DNA of 36,991 bases from positions 1-36,991 of the forward strand of contig JAUHXL010000016.1 in assembly GCA_030426945.1 (NCBI GenBank), given 5' to 3'. The notes beneath the pieces are model-generated. The model was not told the origin of the DNA. It did not search any database and worked only from the letters and a program-made list of their open reading frames with translations. Positions 9,044-16,682 of the stretch are shown here, in pieces. The translations under genes and the position numbers were made by a program. The stretch is from a bacterium (GTDB taxonomy: Bacteria > Myxococcota_A > Bradymonadia > UBA7976 > UBA1532). Each line of letters begins with the position of its first letter. The first letter of the stretch is position 1.

Positions 9044-10126
9044 ATGAACCGCCGGCTGCTGGTCGTGGCGTCGATGGTGGCGCTGGTGGGCTGCGGGGGC
9101 TCCAACAGCGCGGGCGGCGGGGAGGGCGGCGACGGGCGCCTCGAGGACCGCCTCGAGGCGATCCGCGCCGAGCACGGCGTGCCCTCCATCTCGCTGGCGG
9201 TGGTCCGCGGAGGCAAGGTGGCCGAGGCGGTCGCGGTCGGCGAGGCGGACGCCGGGCGGGCCGCCCGCCCCGACACGATCTATGCGTTGGCGTCGGTCTC
9301 CAAGGTGCTGGTGGGGCTGACCGCGGCGCGCCTGATGGAGGTGTCGCCCGGGGCCGTCGACCTCGACGCCGACGTGAACGACGTCCTCGAGTGGACGCCC
9401 GCGCTGGCCCACCCCGGCCACCCCGACGTGCCGGTGACGCTGCGGCAGCTGCTGCGGCACGAGGCCAGCGTCGTCGGCGACACCGACGCGGATTACGACA
9501 CCTACCCCAAGCCCGATCCCGAGGGGGATCTCGGCGCCTTCCTGAAGCCGTTCCTGGCGCGCGCCGAGGGGTGGCTGCCTGCGGCGCCCGGCGCCGCCTA
9601 CGCCTACTCGAACGTCGGCGTCGCGCTGGCGGCGCACGTGCTCGAGGAGGCGGCCGGCGAGCCCTTCGAGGCGCTGTGCGAGCGGCTCGTCTTCGATCCG
9701 CTGGGCATGGACGACACCCGGTGGTTCTTCGCCGACCTCAGCGAAGCGCAGCAGGCGCGGCTGGCGCGCCCCTTCGACGAAGACGGCCAGCCTTACGAAC
9801 ACTACGGCTTCGATGACTGGCCCAGCGGGCAGCTGCGCAGCACCAGCCTCGACCTGGCCCGGCTGCTGGTCGCGCTGGCCACCGACGGTGGAGACGCTCT
9901 CCCGGCCAGCACCGTGCGTCTCTTCGAGAGCGTGCCCATGCTCATCGACGCCGCCGACGGCGTGTTCAGCCACTCGGGCGGCGAGGCCGGCGTGAACACC
10001 TACGTCGAGTACCGCGAGGACGGCGCCGGCTACGCGGTGCTGGTGAACAGCGATCTCGAGGACGGACCCCTCGACGACCTCATGGACGACGTCGCCAGGC
10101 TGGTGGAGACGTCCGCGGGCGACTGA
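9044..10126 (+). CDS. Beta-lactamase-fold serine hydrolase, lipoprotein
   Basis: 360 residues from ATG 9044, where GAGG lies seven bases upstream; the GTG at 9038 is less well placed. A lipobox (ALVGCGG) and a Gly-rich linker indicate membrane anchoring outside the cytoplasm. The class C beta-lactamase/DD-peptidase signature is complete: S84-V-S-K87 with the nucleophilic serine, Y188-S-N190, and H310-S-G-G in place of KTG. The family includes esterases, D-aminopeptidases and penicillin-binding relatives. HSGG instead of KTG favours esterase or peptidase activity over true beta-lactamase activity. It stands alone and converges on the methyltransferase gene, with two hairpins in the 78-bp gap. 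Confidence 0.9.
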   Translation: MNRRLLVVASMVALVGCGGSNSAGGGEGGDGRLEDRLEAIRAEHGVPSISLAVVRGGKVAEAVAVGEADAGRAARPDTIYALASVSKVLVGLTAARLMEVSPGAVDLDADVNDVLEWTPALAHPGHPDVPVTLRQLLRHEASVVGDTDADYDTYPKPDPEGDLGAFLKPFLARAEGWLPAAPGAAYAYSNVGVALAAHVLEEAAGEPFEALCERLVFDPLGMDDTRWFFADLSEAQQARLARPFDEDGQPYEHYGFDDWPSGQLRSTSLDLARLLVALATDGGDALPASTVRLFESVPMLIDAADGVFSHSGGEAGVNTYVEYREDGAGYAVLVNSDLEDGPLDDLMDDVARLVETSAGD

Positions 10127-10128
10127 GG

Positions 10129-10157
10129 GGATCGCTCCCCGGCGCGGGCAGCGATCC
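10129..10157. terminator. Hairpin terminator in a convergent gap
   Basis: GGATCGCT (10129-10136) and AGCGATCC (10150-10157) form a perfect 8-bp stem, and the loop contains a further CCC/GGG pairing. It begins two bases after the hydrolase stop, and GAAACC follows. It can serve either direction. Confidence 0.6.
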
Positions 10158-10178
10158 GAAACCGAGCGGCGTGCACGC

Positions 10179-10198
10179 GGCCCGCCGACCCACGGGCC
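10179..10198 (-). terminator. Second hairpin, after the methyltransferase gene
   Basis: GGCCCG (10179-10184) pairs perfectly with CGGGCC (10193-10198) across an 8-base loop. It lies just downstream of the minus-strand methyltransferase stop. There is no T-tract. Confidence 0.4.
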
Positions 10199-10204
10199 CG
10201 CCGG

Positions 10205-11062
10205 TCAGCGACGCTCCGCCGTGACGACGTGCAGGTGCCGCATCGGCCGCGTCCACCGCGCCACCTCGGCGGACAGGCCGGACGCGATGGTGGGCACGTC
10301 CTGGTCGCGGCGGACGCGGAAGCCGTGCGCCTCGAGCAGCGCCCGCATCTCGTCGGGACGGTGCGCCGAGCGCAGGGGCTCGCCCAGACGGCTGACCACC
10401 AGCCCGATCAAGCGAACGATCAGCGCGGGGCTGTGATAGCAGATGATCAGCCGGCTGCCCGGCGCCGAGCGCCGCGCGATCACGCGCAGCGTCGCCTCGA
10501 TGTCGGCCTTCTCGAGGTACATCACGACGCCCTCCCACACCCACGTGGTGGGGCGATCGCTCGCGTGGCCCGCGGCAGCCAAGGCGGCGTCGAGATCGTC
10601 GCGACCGAAGTCCACGGGGACGAAGCGGACGTCGCCCGCGGCCTGATCGAGCGCGGCGGCGCGCTGCTGCTTGGTGCGCTGAGAGTCCGGGTGATCCACC
10701 TCGAAGACGGTGGCGTCGGCCAGCGCCGGCATGCGCCACGCGCGACCGTCCAAACCCGCGCCGAGGATCGTCAACTGAGGTAGCACGCCGCCCGCGTCGG
10801 CGCCGCGGATGGCGTCGTCGATGGCGACGGTGCGGGGCACCATCATGTAGGACAGCCGCTGAACGTGGCTCTGGGCAAAGCCCTCCCGCCTGCTGCGCGG
10901 CGACCCCCCGGCCAGCATTCGCTGCACCCGCTGCCGCGCCTCGTCGGGCAGCAGCGGCAGCGCCGTCGGGTCGTCGAAGCGCTCCACGGCTGCGCGGGCG
11001 TGCGCCAGCGCGCGACCCATGCACACGAGTACGGCGGTCTGGCTCTCGGTTCCTGGCTTCAT
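10205..11062 (-). CDS. LCM-type SAM-dependent methyltransferase (TIGR00027-like)
   Basis: 285 residues. It matches the leucine-carboxyl-methyltransferase-like class I methyltransferases, many of which act on small molecules or polyketides. The SAM loop is LTILGAGLDGRAWRM, the acidic end of strand 2 is VFEVDHPDSQ, and the family motif DHPDSQRTKQQR is present. A later block reads TWVWEGVVMYLEKADIEATL, which is characteristic of the family (the VxEGxxxYL motif). I chose ATG 11062 (MKPGTESQTAVLVCMG) because the family begins this way; the track's GTG at 11101 adds residues without a ribosome site. The substrate is unknown. The nearest minus-strand genes (PadR, ABM) lie 115 bp upstream and may or may not share its transcript. 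Confidence 0.85.
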   Translation of the reverse strand: MKPGTESQTAVLVCMGRALAHARAAVERFDDPTALPLLPDEARQRVQRMLAGGSPRSRREGFAQSHVQRLSYMMVPRTVAIDDAIRGADAGGVLPQLTILGAGLDGRAWRMPALADATVFEVDHPDSQRTKQQRAAALDQAAGDVRFVPVDFGRDDLDAALAAAGHASDRPTTWVWEGVVMYLEKADIEATLRVIARRSAPGSRLIICYHSPALIVRLIGLVVSRLGEPLRSAHRPDEMRALLEAHGFRVRRDQDVPTIASGLSAEVARWTRPMRHLHVVTAERR

Positions 11063-11177
11063 GGCGCCGCACCATGCCGGACGAAGGCGGCCGCTGTCCA
11101 CGCGCGCGCCGAGAGGACCGGATGCGGTGGTGGATCTGGGTCGTCGGAGAGCTGGGCTCCCGGCGGCCGGCGGCGCA

Positions 11178-11681
11178 TCACCTCAGCAGGTCTTCGAGCG
11201 CGTCGATCTCGCATCGCACCTGCTCGTGCAGCAGGGCCAGCGCACGGCCGGCGAGACCGTCGTGAGGCGGGAAGGCGTCGAGCGCGCGCAGCCGCCGGCG
11301 GCGCTCCGCGCACATCGCCTCGAGCGCCGCGCGCTGCTCGGCGGGCGCGACGCCGTCGAGGTGGGCGAGCAGCGCGGCGACCGGGTGCGTACCCTCGGTC
11401 AGGTCGCCGATGCAGCGCCGCAAGAGCTCGCCGTGGGCCCGCTCGCCCGCCGCGGTGACGCGGTACACCTCGCGCTCCGGGTAGCGCGTGTCGCGCACCG
11501 CTTCGCCGTCGATCCACGCGCGATCGACGAAGCGGCGCAGGATGGCATAGACCGTCGGGCGCGTCAGCCCGACGGTCCATCCCAGCCCGCCCTCCAATGC
11601 CTCCACCAGGGCATAGCCGTGAAGCGGGTGGGCGCGAAGGGTGCTGAGCACCATCAACTCCTTCAGCGCCGTCAGGCTCAC
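11178..11681 (-). CDS. PadR-family transcriptional regulator
   Basis: 167 residues from GTG 11681. The N-terminal winged helix is clear: LTALKELMVLSTLRAHPLHGYALVEAL, recognition region RPTVYAILRRFVDRAWI, and wing (REVYRVTAAGERA). The C-terminal half is helical (PAEQRAALEAMCAERRRRLRAL) and fits PadR dimerisation. PadR proteins usually repress a neighbouring gene and are released by a small ligand. The start overlaps the stop of the ABM-domain gene (GTGA, 11678-11681), so the two proteins are co-translated. The likely operator is the AT-rich palindrome just before the ABM gene, which would make the operon autoregulated. Confidence 0.93.
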   Translation of the reverse strand: MSLTALKELMVLSTLRAHPLHGYALVEALEGGLGWTVGLTRPTVYAILRRFVDRAWIDGEAVRDTRYPEREVYRVTAAGERAHGELLRRCIGDLTEGTHPVAALLAHLDGVAPAEQRAALEAMCAERRRRLRALDAFPPHDGLAGRALALLHEQVRCEIDALEDLLR

Positions 11682-11995
11682 CCGATGTGTCCGCTGACCG
11701 GGGTCATCTCGTACATCTCGAAGGTGTCGATGATCGCGGACAGATCCTCGTGCTCGCCGTGGTCCCGCTTGCCCTCCTCCGACGCGAGGTACGCGTACAG
11801 GGGCTCTCGCTGCGCGAAGGTCGCCCAGACGACGACGGCGTTGCGCGTGCGGTCGACCGCGACCTGCCGGCCCAGGACGCCGTCGACCTTCTGGCCCATC
11901 AACTCGTTGGGCCGGCTCGCCAGGCGCACGAGGTCGTCGAGCCTGCCCGGCTTGGCGGTGGAGACGCTCACGAAGGTGAAGGTGGGGGTCTGCAT
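11678..11995 (-). CDS. Small ABM-domain-like (antibiotic biosynthesis monooxygenase fold) protein
   Basis: 105 residues from ATG 11995, with GAGG about eight bases upstream; the track's longer start crosses the operator and is rejected. It is a dimeric alpha-beta barrel-like domain: TFTFVSVSTAKPGRLDDLVRLA, a central VAVDRTRNAVVVWATFAQREPLYAYLAS and a C-terminal strand IIDTFEMYEMTPV. Proteins of this shape include quinol monooxygenases, haem-degrading enzymes and many of unknown function. The conserved catalytic residues vary too much to assign chemistry. It is the first gene of an operon with PadR. PadR-linked ABM proteins are usually small-molecule stress or detoxification functions, which is an inference here. 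Confidence 0.75.
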   Translation of the reverse strand: MQTPTFTFVSVSTAKPGRLDDLVRLASRPNELMGQKVDGVLGRQVAVDRTRNAVVVWATFAQREPLYAYLASEEGKRDHGEHEDLSAIIDTFEMYEMTPVSGHIG

Positions 11996-12012
11996 GATGG
12001 GGTACCTCGAAG

Positions 12013-12034
12013 TTGACTGGTCAATATTGACTAG
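12013..12034. promoter_or_regulatory. AT-rich palindromic operator candidate for PadR
   Basis: TTGACTGGTCAATATTGACTAG contains the perfect palindrome TCAATATTGA (12021-12030) inside the near-perfect 18-mer CTGG-TCAATATTGA-CTAG. A second, overlapping half-palindrome TTGACTGGTCAA starts at 12013. It lies 18-39 bp upstream of the ABM start codon, where the promoter must be, and its AT content is striking against the GC-rich background. Confidence 0.6.
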
Positions 12035-12112
12035 CGGCGCGCGGACGCCGCCGTCAAGCGGTTCGATCGTGCGGTGAGGATCGCGGAGGTCGGTCGGGAC
12101 GATCACGTCTCG

Positions 12113-12135
12113 CCTGCGCGGGCTGCTCCCGCAGG
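12113..12135. repeat. REP-like bulged hairpin upstream of the RAYT gene
   Basis: CCTGC-(GC)-GGG, loop CTGCT, then CCC-GCAGG: an 8-bp stem with a 2-base bulge, about 85 bp before the transposase ATG. RAYT-family transposases recognise short bulged hairpins of this kind (REP sequences). Only this copy was noticed in the window, so the assignment is tentative. Confidence 0.3.
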
Positions 12136-12220
12136 CCGCGGGCCAGAAAACGACCGCCGCCGCGCAACAACGGCCGCCGCTGTCCGATGGATCTCCCCCG
12201 CTTCACCCCGGAGGAGACCC

Positions 12221-13315
12221 ATGCCCGCGCCCGACACCACCCCCGCGCGGCCCCACCGCGCCCGCAAGCGCAGCCCGCGCCACCGCTGCATGCTGCCCGG
12301 CCACTGGATCCACGTCAGCAGCCGAACGGTCCACGGCCGCTACGCGTTCGTGCCGCCCCAGGACGAGGGCGAGCTGCGGCGCCTGATGTGGGGCGTCGTC
12401 GGCCGCGCACAGACGCGCTATCAGGTCGACATCGCGTACGGCGTCGTCACGAGCAACCATTTCCACTTCATCCTGCGCGCCGAGCGCCCCGGCGCGATCA
12501 GCACGTTCATGCAGTACGTGAAGGCCGGCTTCGCGCGGCTGACCCACAAGACCTACGAGACGTCGGGCCCGGTCTGGGACGGCCGCTTCCGGTCGAGCAC
12601 GATCCTCGACGCGGAGGCCGAGGTCTGGTGGCTGCGCTACTGCATGGCTCACATGACGAAAGAGGCGATCGTTCCCCGCCCGAACATGTGGCCCGGCTTG
12701 CAGTGCGTCGACCACCTGCTCGAGGGCACCCAGCCCGAGGGCCTCTGCTTCGACGCCGTCGCTTGGATGATGGCGAAGTGCCCGAAGGACAAGCGCCCCT
12801 TCTTCCGCAAGGTGAAGGTGCGCATCCACCGCCTGACCGGCTGGGAGCAGGAGCCGCTGCACGCCTACCAGGCATTCTGCCGGCAGATGTTCGACGACAT
12901 CGTCGCCGAGCACGCCGAGCGCCAGTTCTTCGGCCTCGACGCGGCGCTCGCCCTCCCACACTTCTTCGTGCCGAGCGAGGTGAAGCACAGCCCGTGCGCG
13001 GCGTTCTCGGCGATGGGCCCCCAGTCGAAGGAGCTGCTGAAGGCCGCCTACGAGGCCCGCGGCGAGGGCATCGCCGCCGTGCTCGAGGCCGTCCGCACCG
13101 TCGCGAAGGACGGCCACACCGCCGCCGCCAAAGCGGCAGAGTGCGACCCCGAGTGCCCCTGGCGGCTGCTCCCCGAGGGCTTCGACTGGCCCCCGCTGAT
13201 CAACGACGCCCTCGACGATCCGCCCATCGTCGGCCCCTTCCTGCCCCCCGACGCCGAGCTGCCGTTCTGGCCAAAGAGCTGGGGCCCACCACCCCGCGTC
13301 ATCGGCGACGGATAG
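12221..13315 (+). CDS. Y1 (HUH) transposase of the REP-associated / RAYT type
   Basis: 364 residues from ATG 12221, preceded by GGAGGAGACCC. The N-terminal half is a Y1_Tnp (IS200/RAYT) single-strand DNA nuclease: the start strand PGHWIHVSSRTVHGRYAF, the HUH metal site H80-F-H82 in TSNHFHFILRAE, the family motif GPVWDGRFRSS, and the candidate nucleophile Tyr140 in WLRYCMAHM (the position of the RYIxLNPVRA block). The roughly 200-residue C-terminal extension has no similarity I recognise. The gene is single, without an accessory TnpB or flanking inverted repeats, as expected of domesticated RAYT genes. It borders a patch of lower GC. Confidence 0.85.
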   Translation: MPAPDTTPARPHRARKRSPRHRCMLPGHWIHVSSRTVHGRYAFVPPQDEGELRRLMWGVVGRAQTRYQVDIAYGVVTSNHFHFILRAERPGAISTFMQYVKAGFARLTHKTYETSGPVWDGRFRSSTILDAEAEVWWLRYCMAHMTKEAIVPRPNMWPGLQCVDHLLEGTQPEGLCFDAVAWMMAKCPKDKRPFFRKVKVRIHRLTGWEQEPLHAYQAFCRQMFDDIVAEHAERQFFGLDAALALPHFFVPSEVKHSPCAAFSAMGPQSKELLKAAYEARGEGIAAVLEAVRTVAKDGHTAAAKAAECDPECPWRLLPEGFDWPPLINDALDDPPIVGPFLPPDAELPFWPKSWGPPPRVIGDG

Positions 13316-13533
13316 TCCAGCCGCCGCCCTCCCGAACCCGCCATTCACCCGCGCGCCCCGCGGCGCCAGCGCCGAGGTGCGCGCGAAGTCCTGCGCCGAA
13401 GCCGCCCGCCGCCCGGATCAACGTCTCGAACCGCGCCCAACGGGCCGATCACGGGCGGTTCGGCCCCGGCTCAGCCCCCCGCCACGAGCGCCCCACCACC
13501 GCTCCGCCAGAATCCGCAGCAATTCCAAAGGCC

Positions 13534-14004
13534 TCAGAGTCGGTATGCGCCGGAGAGTCCACAACTAGCCCCATCATCCAAGGCAGCTCGTGCGTCATCC
13601 CTCACCACGCCGCGTGCACAGGCTTGGTCGGCGGCGCAGTCGCCGCGGTAGCCCGACACAAGTTCCGCAGCGGAGCCGAAATGTAGCTCGCCGCCGCAAT
13701 CCGCCACAACACCACAGACATCCGCTCCGGCGGTGTAGCTCCACGGCTCAGGACCTACTTCGGAGTAGTCAACGATCACAGCATATCGAAACGGTAGCGG
13801 CGCAACGCCACCGTCGTCTGTCAGCCCGCCGTCGGGGCATCCGCAGCTGCCATCCTCGATGCACTCCCGCCCCTCCTCTTGAGTACATGCGACGATTGCA
13901 GCACACCAAGCGGCCAAGAGAAGCTGACGCAGTGGTTTCCGATGGCGCCCAAGACGCCTGCAACGGCCTATCCCGCGCCCCGCCTTGGAAATTCCTATCG
14001 CCAT
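13534..14004 (-). CDS. Small lipoprotein, possibly truncated at its C-terminus
   Basis: 156 residues from ATG 14004 (AGGG about six bases upstream). The N-terminus is long and basic, followed by a hydrophobic core and lipobox (AAIVACTQ). An acidic, Cys-rich linker (CIEDGSCGCPDGG) precedes a beta-rich segment RYAVIVDYSEV, then GADVCGVVADCGGELHFGSAAELV. That pattern resembles repeat-bearing surface lipoproteins of Myxococcota, in which the domain continues further than here. The frame ends abruptly at GLSGAYRL, 218 bp beyond the transposase gene, so the 3' end may have been lost. Codon use and GC are visibly lower than in most of the window. It overlaps the preceding ORF by ten bases. Confidence 0.6.
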   Translation of the reverse strand: MAIGISKAGRGIGRCRRLGRHRKPLRQLLLAAWCAAIVACTQEEGRECIEDGSCGCPDGGLTDDGGVAPLPFRYAVIVDYSEVGPEPWSYTAGADVCGVVADCGGELHFGSAAELVSGYRGDCAADQACARGVVRDDARAALDDGASCGLSGAYRL

Positions 14005-14303
14005 GTGGGCCCTGCCGTTGGGTGATAGGTGCCGCCCTCGGGAATACCCAACAGCCCAGCCAAGTGGAAGAACCAATCCTTCTTCATCACATCCGCCAGC
14101 ACCGCTGCCCCGTCCTCCAGACACACCTGAAGGATGGAGCCTCCGTGTGCACTTCGCCCTACTCCCCTGATCGGCGACCTCAAGATGTTCAACGACAGCA
14201 ATTCGTGCGCCTCCCAGTCGCTGGAGAACTGCGCCGTCCACAGAGAGGGGGCCCTTGTAGAAAAGGTATGGGGTCGGGCGAGACTACAGGGCATCGATGG
14301 CAT
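13995..14303 (-). CDS. Hypothetical 102-residue protein
   Basis: A minus-strand ORF whose stop overlaps the lipoprotein start and whose own start overlaps the end of the nuclease-like gene by 20 bases, giving three genes head to tail. The latter two thirds look protein-like: FSSDWEAHELLSLNIL, GGSILQVCLEDGAAVL, DVMKKDWFFHLAGLLG. I recognise no family. The first 25 residues are less convincing, so the true start may be later. The position, between a nuclease-like protein and a lipoprotein in the low-GC patch, would fit a small accessory or immunity-type protein, but nothing in the sequence proves this. Confidence 0.4.
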   Translation of the reverse strand: MPSMPCSLARPHTFSTRAPSLWTAQFSSDWEAHELLSLNILRSPIRGVGRSAHGGSILQVCLEDGAAVLADVMKKDWFFHLAGLLGIPEGGTYHPTAGPTWR

Positions 14304-15486
14304 CTGCTGCCGTGATGATTCGCTGTACCGTCAGGCGAAGGGTCGACAGGAACTCGTCGACCCGTTCTTCGAGCTCGCTCAGAAAGACGTCCCGCGACAG
14401 CGAACTCCCATCGCCCCCCTTCGGCTGCACTCCAGGAAAGAGACTCGCGACACTATCCACCCACTCGACCGCGATAGACGGGCTGATTCCGATGGACCTG
14501 AGCTGACCTGGCAGCCAACCGGTGTACAAGTCGCCGGACTTCGTGAAGCCAAAGAGTGTCAGCTTCTGCTTGCTGCCACGAGGATCACGCAGCTTGACGG
14601 AGAGGCTACTCGACCCCAATTCGACAAATGCCCCAAGTTCCCGACTCGCCTCGAGAATTTTCTGCACCGTCTCCCTTGCTGACGGCTTGAGGTGTTCAGT
14701 AAGAAACGCCTGCTCAGAGGGTGGGCGTGCGCGGCTCTGACTTTCGGAGTCGGGGGAGGGGAGTTCAACCCTCACATTGGCCTCTCCCGAAGTCTCGACG
14801 TGCACGACCGCTCTGGTGATCTCGACCGAGTTCGCGACGACACTGGGGACAACGATCGTGCTGCCGGGCTCTTGAGTGTCCCTGAAGATCTGAAGCTCGA
14901 CCAAGCCAAACGTGAACTGCAGGCGAGGATGGGCGTGTAGCGCACCAAGGAGGTGCTCCAGGCCGCGACGAATTCCATCGCCGACGACCAAGAGGAGGAA
15001 CCGCCCGTGCCGAAGGGATGTAGCGACGCTGTCGATGAAGTCGGCTTCCACCCAACCCTGGTCTGGGTGCGTCGCTGAAACGTAGTCGAAGAGTGACCCA
15101 CCGCCGATGGGAGCGGGCGCGAGAGCGCTTCGACACTTCGCTTCCAACTGCTCATACGACCAAGAGGAAGCATTCACGGCGTACTGGAGAATCTGGGCGA
15201 CGACTTCACGGGTGGCCTGCGGATTCCTCCACAGCTTCGTCTCAACAATCGTCAGGTAGCCAGACGGCGAGATGAAGAGATTGTCGATACAGTCGATCTC
15301 GCGCCCGAGGTTGATGAGCGGTCCGAACTGCTCGCCGAATTCCTTTACCGGGAGGATGTCTGGACAGTTGCTGATGAGTCGTTGAAGCGAGTCTTCAGCG
15401 TACTCGCGACTCTGTCGAGACGCGGGTTGAAGGCGCAAGTACTCACCGGAACTCGTGATCCGACAGGGAGTGGCTCGGCGTCTCAT
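14284..15486 (-). CDS. PD-(D/E)XK nuclease-like protein
   Basis: 400 residues from ATG 15486, preceded by GGAGTGAGAG. Residues about 28-105 form a restriction-endonuclease-like core: Glu31 (YAEDSLQ), Asp68 after IDCIDNLFI, the E82-T-K84 pair in LTIVETKLWRN, and Gln98 in REVVAQILQYA. This ETKLWRNPxxxxxVVxQIL arrangement is shared by uncharacterised PD-(D/E)XK proteins. The middle is beta-rich (FLLLVVGDGIRRGLEHLL). The C-terminal third is a separate domain (QKLTLFGFTKSGDLYTGWLPG), perhaps for DNA or target binding. The likely activity is DNA cleavage or binding. It sits in a lower-GC patch, divergent from a DnaB-core ATPase, a setting compatible with defence or DNA repair. Confidence 0.75.
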   Translation of the reverse strand: MRRRATPCRITSSGEYLRLQPASRQSREYAEDSLQRLISNCPDILPVKEFGEQFGPLINLGREIDCIDNLFISPSGYLTIVETKLWRNPQATREVVAQILQYAVNASSWSYEQLEAKCRSALAPAPIGGGSLFDYVSATHPDQGWVEADFIDSVATSLRHGRFLLLVVGDGIRRGLEHLLGALHAHPRLQFTFGLVELQIFRDTQEPGSTIVVPSVVANSVEITRAVVHVETSGEANVRVELPSPDSESQSRARPPSEQAFLTEHLKPSARETVQKILEASRELGAFVELGSSSLSVKLRDPRGSKQKLTLFGFTKSGDLYTGWLPGQLRSIGISPSIAVEWVDSVASLFPGVQPKGGDGSSLSRDVFLSELEERVDEFLSTLRLTVQRIITAADAIDAL

Positions 15487-15489
15487 CTC

Positions 15490-15588
15490 TCACTCCTTCA
15501 GGATGGAGCGCGCCAAGCGCTCAGCATTGGTGACGGTGCGGACCACGCTGCGAAGCGTGGAATTGTTCGACGGACCCACGACGCGCAT
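15490..15588 (-). CDS. Possible 32-residue small protein upstream of the nuclease gene
   Basis: A short frame MRVVGPSNNSTLRSVVRTVT...RSILKE ends with TGA three bases before the nuclease ATG, and the nuclease ribosome site lies inside its last codons. Almost all wobble bases are G or C and the C-terminal half would form an amphipathic helix. No clear ribosome site precedes ATG 15588, and GTG 15579 is an alternative. It may be a leader peptide, a remnant of a regulator, or chance. Confidence 0.3.
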   Translation of the reverse strand: MRVVGPSNNSTLRSVVRTVTNAERLARSILKE

Positions 15589-15939
15589 CGTACGCCGCCG
15601 ACACGCGCGGGAGAACCCCCTTTGTAGCATCGTGGCTGTAACTTGGGAGGGGACGTCGAGTGGCCACCTCGAGGATTCAGGGCGCGCACACGCCTTTCTG
15701 CTCGACGCACGGCGCTGGCGTGTCGTCGCAGGTCGCGCCTTGGCGACCGGACCGACGGGCTGGACGTCTCCGAGCCGAAGCAACTGGCGGCGTCGGCCAC
15801 CGGGGCGGTGCTGAGCCGTCGCCAGTCGCGGGCCGCGGACGGGAAAGTGTGGTCGTCCCGACATCATCACCATGCGACGAGAACTGTCGCCCAGCAGCGG
15901 CATCCTCTGCCCAGCACCGAGAGGCCCAGGACATCGCCC
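15589..15939. other. Divergent intergenic region with no supported gene
   Basis: The plus-strand frame that reads into the DnaB-core gene is open here, but its translation is Arg/Ser/His-rich and not protein-like, and the minus frames are similar. Promoters for both the nuclease operon and the ATPase gene should lie here. I could not identify a convincing -35/-10 pair. Confidence 0.5.
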
Positions 15940-16677
15940 ATGGGGTTCGACCCGATTCGCACCGGCATCGGCTGGCTCGACGACTCACCCGGCGCGCTGT
16001 CGCGCGGCGGCTTGACCCTGCTGGCGGGCCGGCCCGGTACCGGCAAGACGAGGCTGGCGCTCGATCTGGCGCTGCGGGCGAGCCGTCGCGCGCAGGTGGC
16101 TTGGTACTTCAGCATCGGCGATGGGGCTCTGCCGCTCGCCGCTCGACTTTCGGGTGGGCGCGTCGAGGTGATGGGACCGGATCGGCTGCGAAGCGCTGCC
16201 GATGGAGGCGGCGTGCTGGAGGTCTTCGGTGAAGCGGACCGTGACACCGCTTCGATCGGTGCGGAGGTCGAATCGTCTGCGCAGCACCCTGCGCTCGTCG
16301 TGGTCGACTACCTCCAGATGGTGCGCGAGCCGCCCGGTGCGTCCAGTCGAGTCGAGGCGATGGTGGCCATCGTGGCTGACCTCGCGGAACTCGCGCGACA
16401 GGCGGAACTCGCGGTGCTGCTCACAACGCAGCTCACTCGGGCACGCCGCGCGGACGCGCCGAATCTGCACCCGCTCGTCGCGCAGTTGCCGGCCGCTGAG
16501 CGCGTCGTCGCGCTCTGCGATGTCGTGTGGGCGCTCTCCGTCTCGGGCGACGACGATTTCGGAGCGCCGCGGGAGGACGCTTGGCTCCACCTCGCCCACG
16601 CGCCCGCGCTCGACGCCCCACGGAAGCACCGTTTGGGGACGGCCGCGCTGAGTGAGCCGTGGCTTCCTGATGATTGA
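15940..16677 (+). CDS. DnaB-core RecA-like ATPase lacking the helicase N-domain
   Basis: 245 residues from ATG 15940; the track's 99-residue extension is not protein-like. It is close to the C-terminal motor domain of the replicative helicase DnaB: an opening TGIGWLDDSPGALSRGGLTLLAG, Walker A GRPGTGKT (30-37), Walker B LVVVDYLQMV with Asp123, and the DnaB-style block LLTTQLTRARRADAPNLHPLV followed by AALCDVVWAL. DnaB proteins are about 450 residues and carry an N-terminal primase-binding domain; here that domain is absent. It may act as a stand-alone RecA-like ATPase, a loader, or a helicase working with a partner. It converges on the WYL gene with a five-base gap and is divergent from the nuclease-like gene. 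Confidence 0.85.
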   Translation: MGFDPIRTGIGWLDDSPGALSRGGLTLLAGRPGTGKTRLALDLALRASRRAQVAWYFSIGDGALPLAARLSGGRVEVMGPDRLRSAADGGGVLEVFGEADRDTASIGAEVESSAQHPALVVVDYLQMVREPPGASSRVEAMVAIVADLAELARQAELAVLLTTQLTRARRADAPNLHPLVAQLPAAERVVALCDVVWALSVSGDDDFGAPREDAWLHLAHAPALDAPRKHRLGTAALSEPWLPDD

Positions 16678-16682
16678 TGCCC

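Noticed and set aside
9044-10126. An antibiotic-resistance beta-lactamase.
   Set aside because: The third motif is HSGG, not KTG, and the protein is a lipoprotein without resistance-gene context; esterase or peptidase relatives are more likely.
12515-12532. Loss of the catalytic tyrosine in the transposase, because the MQYVKAGF segment has Phe where many relatives have Tyr.
   Set aside because: The nucleophile of Y1 transposases lies in the later helix (RYIxLNPVRA block); here it is kept as Tyr140 in WLRYCMAHM.
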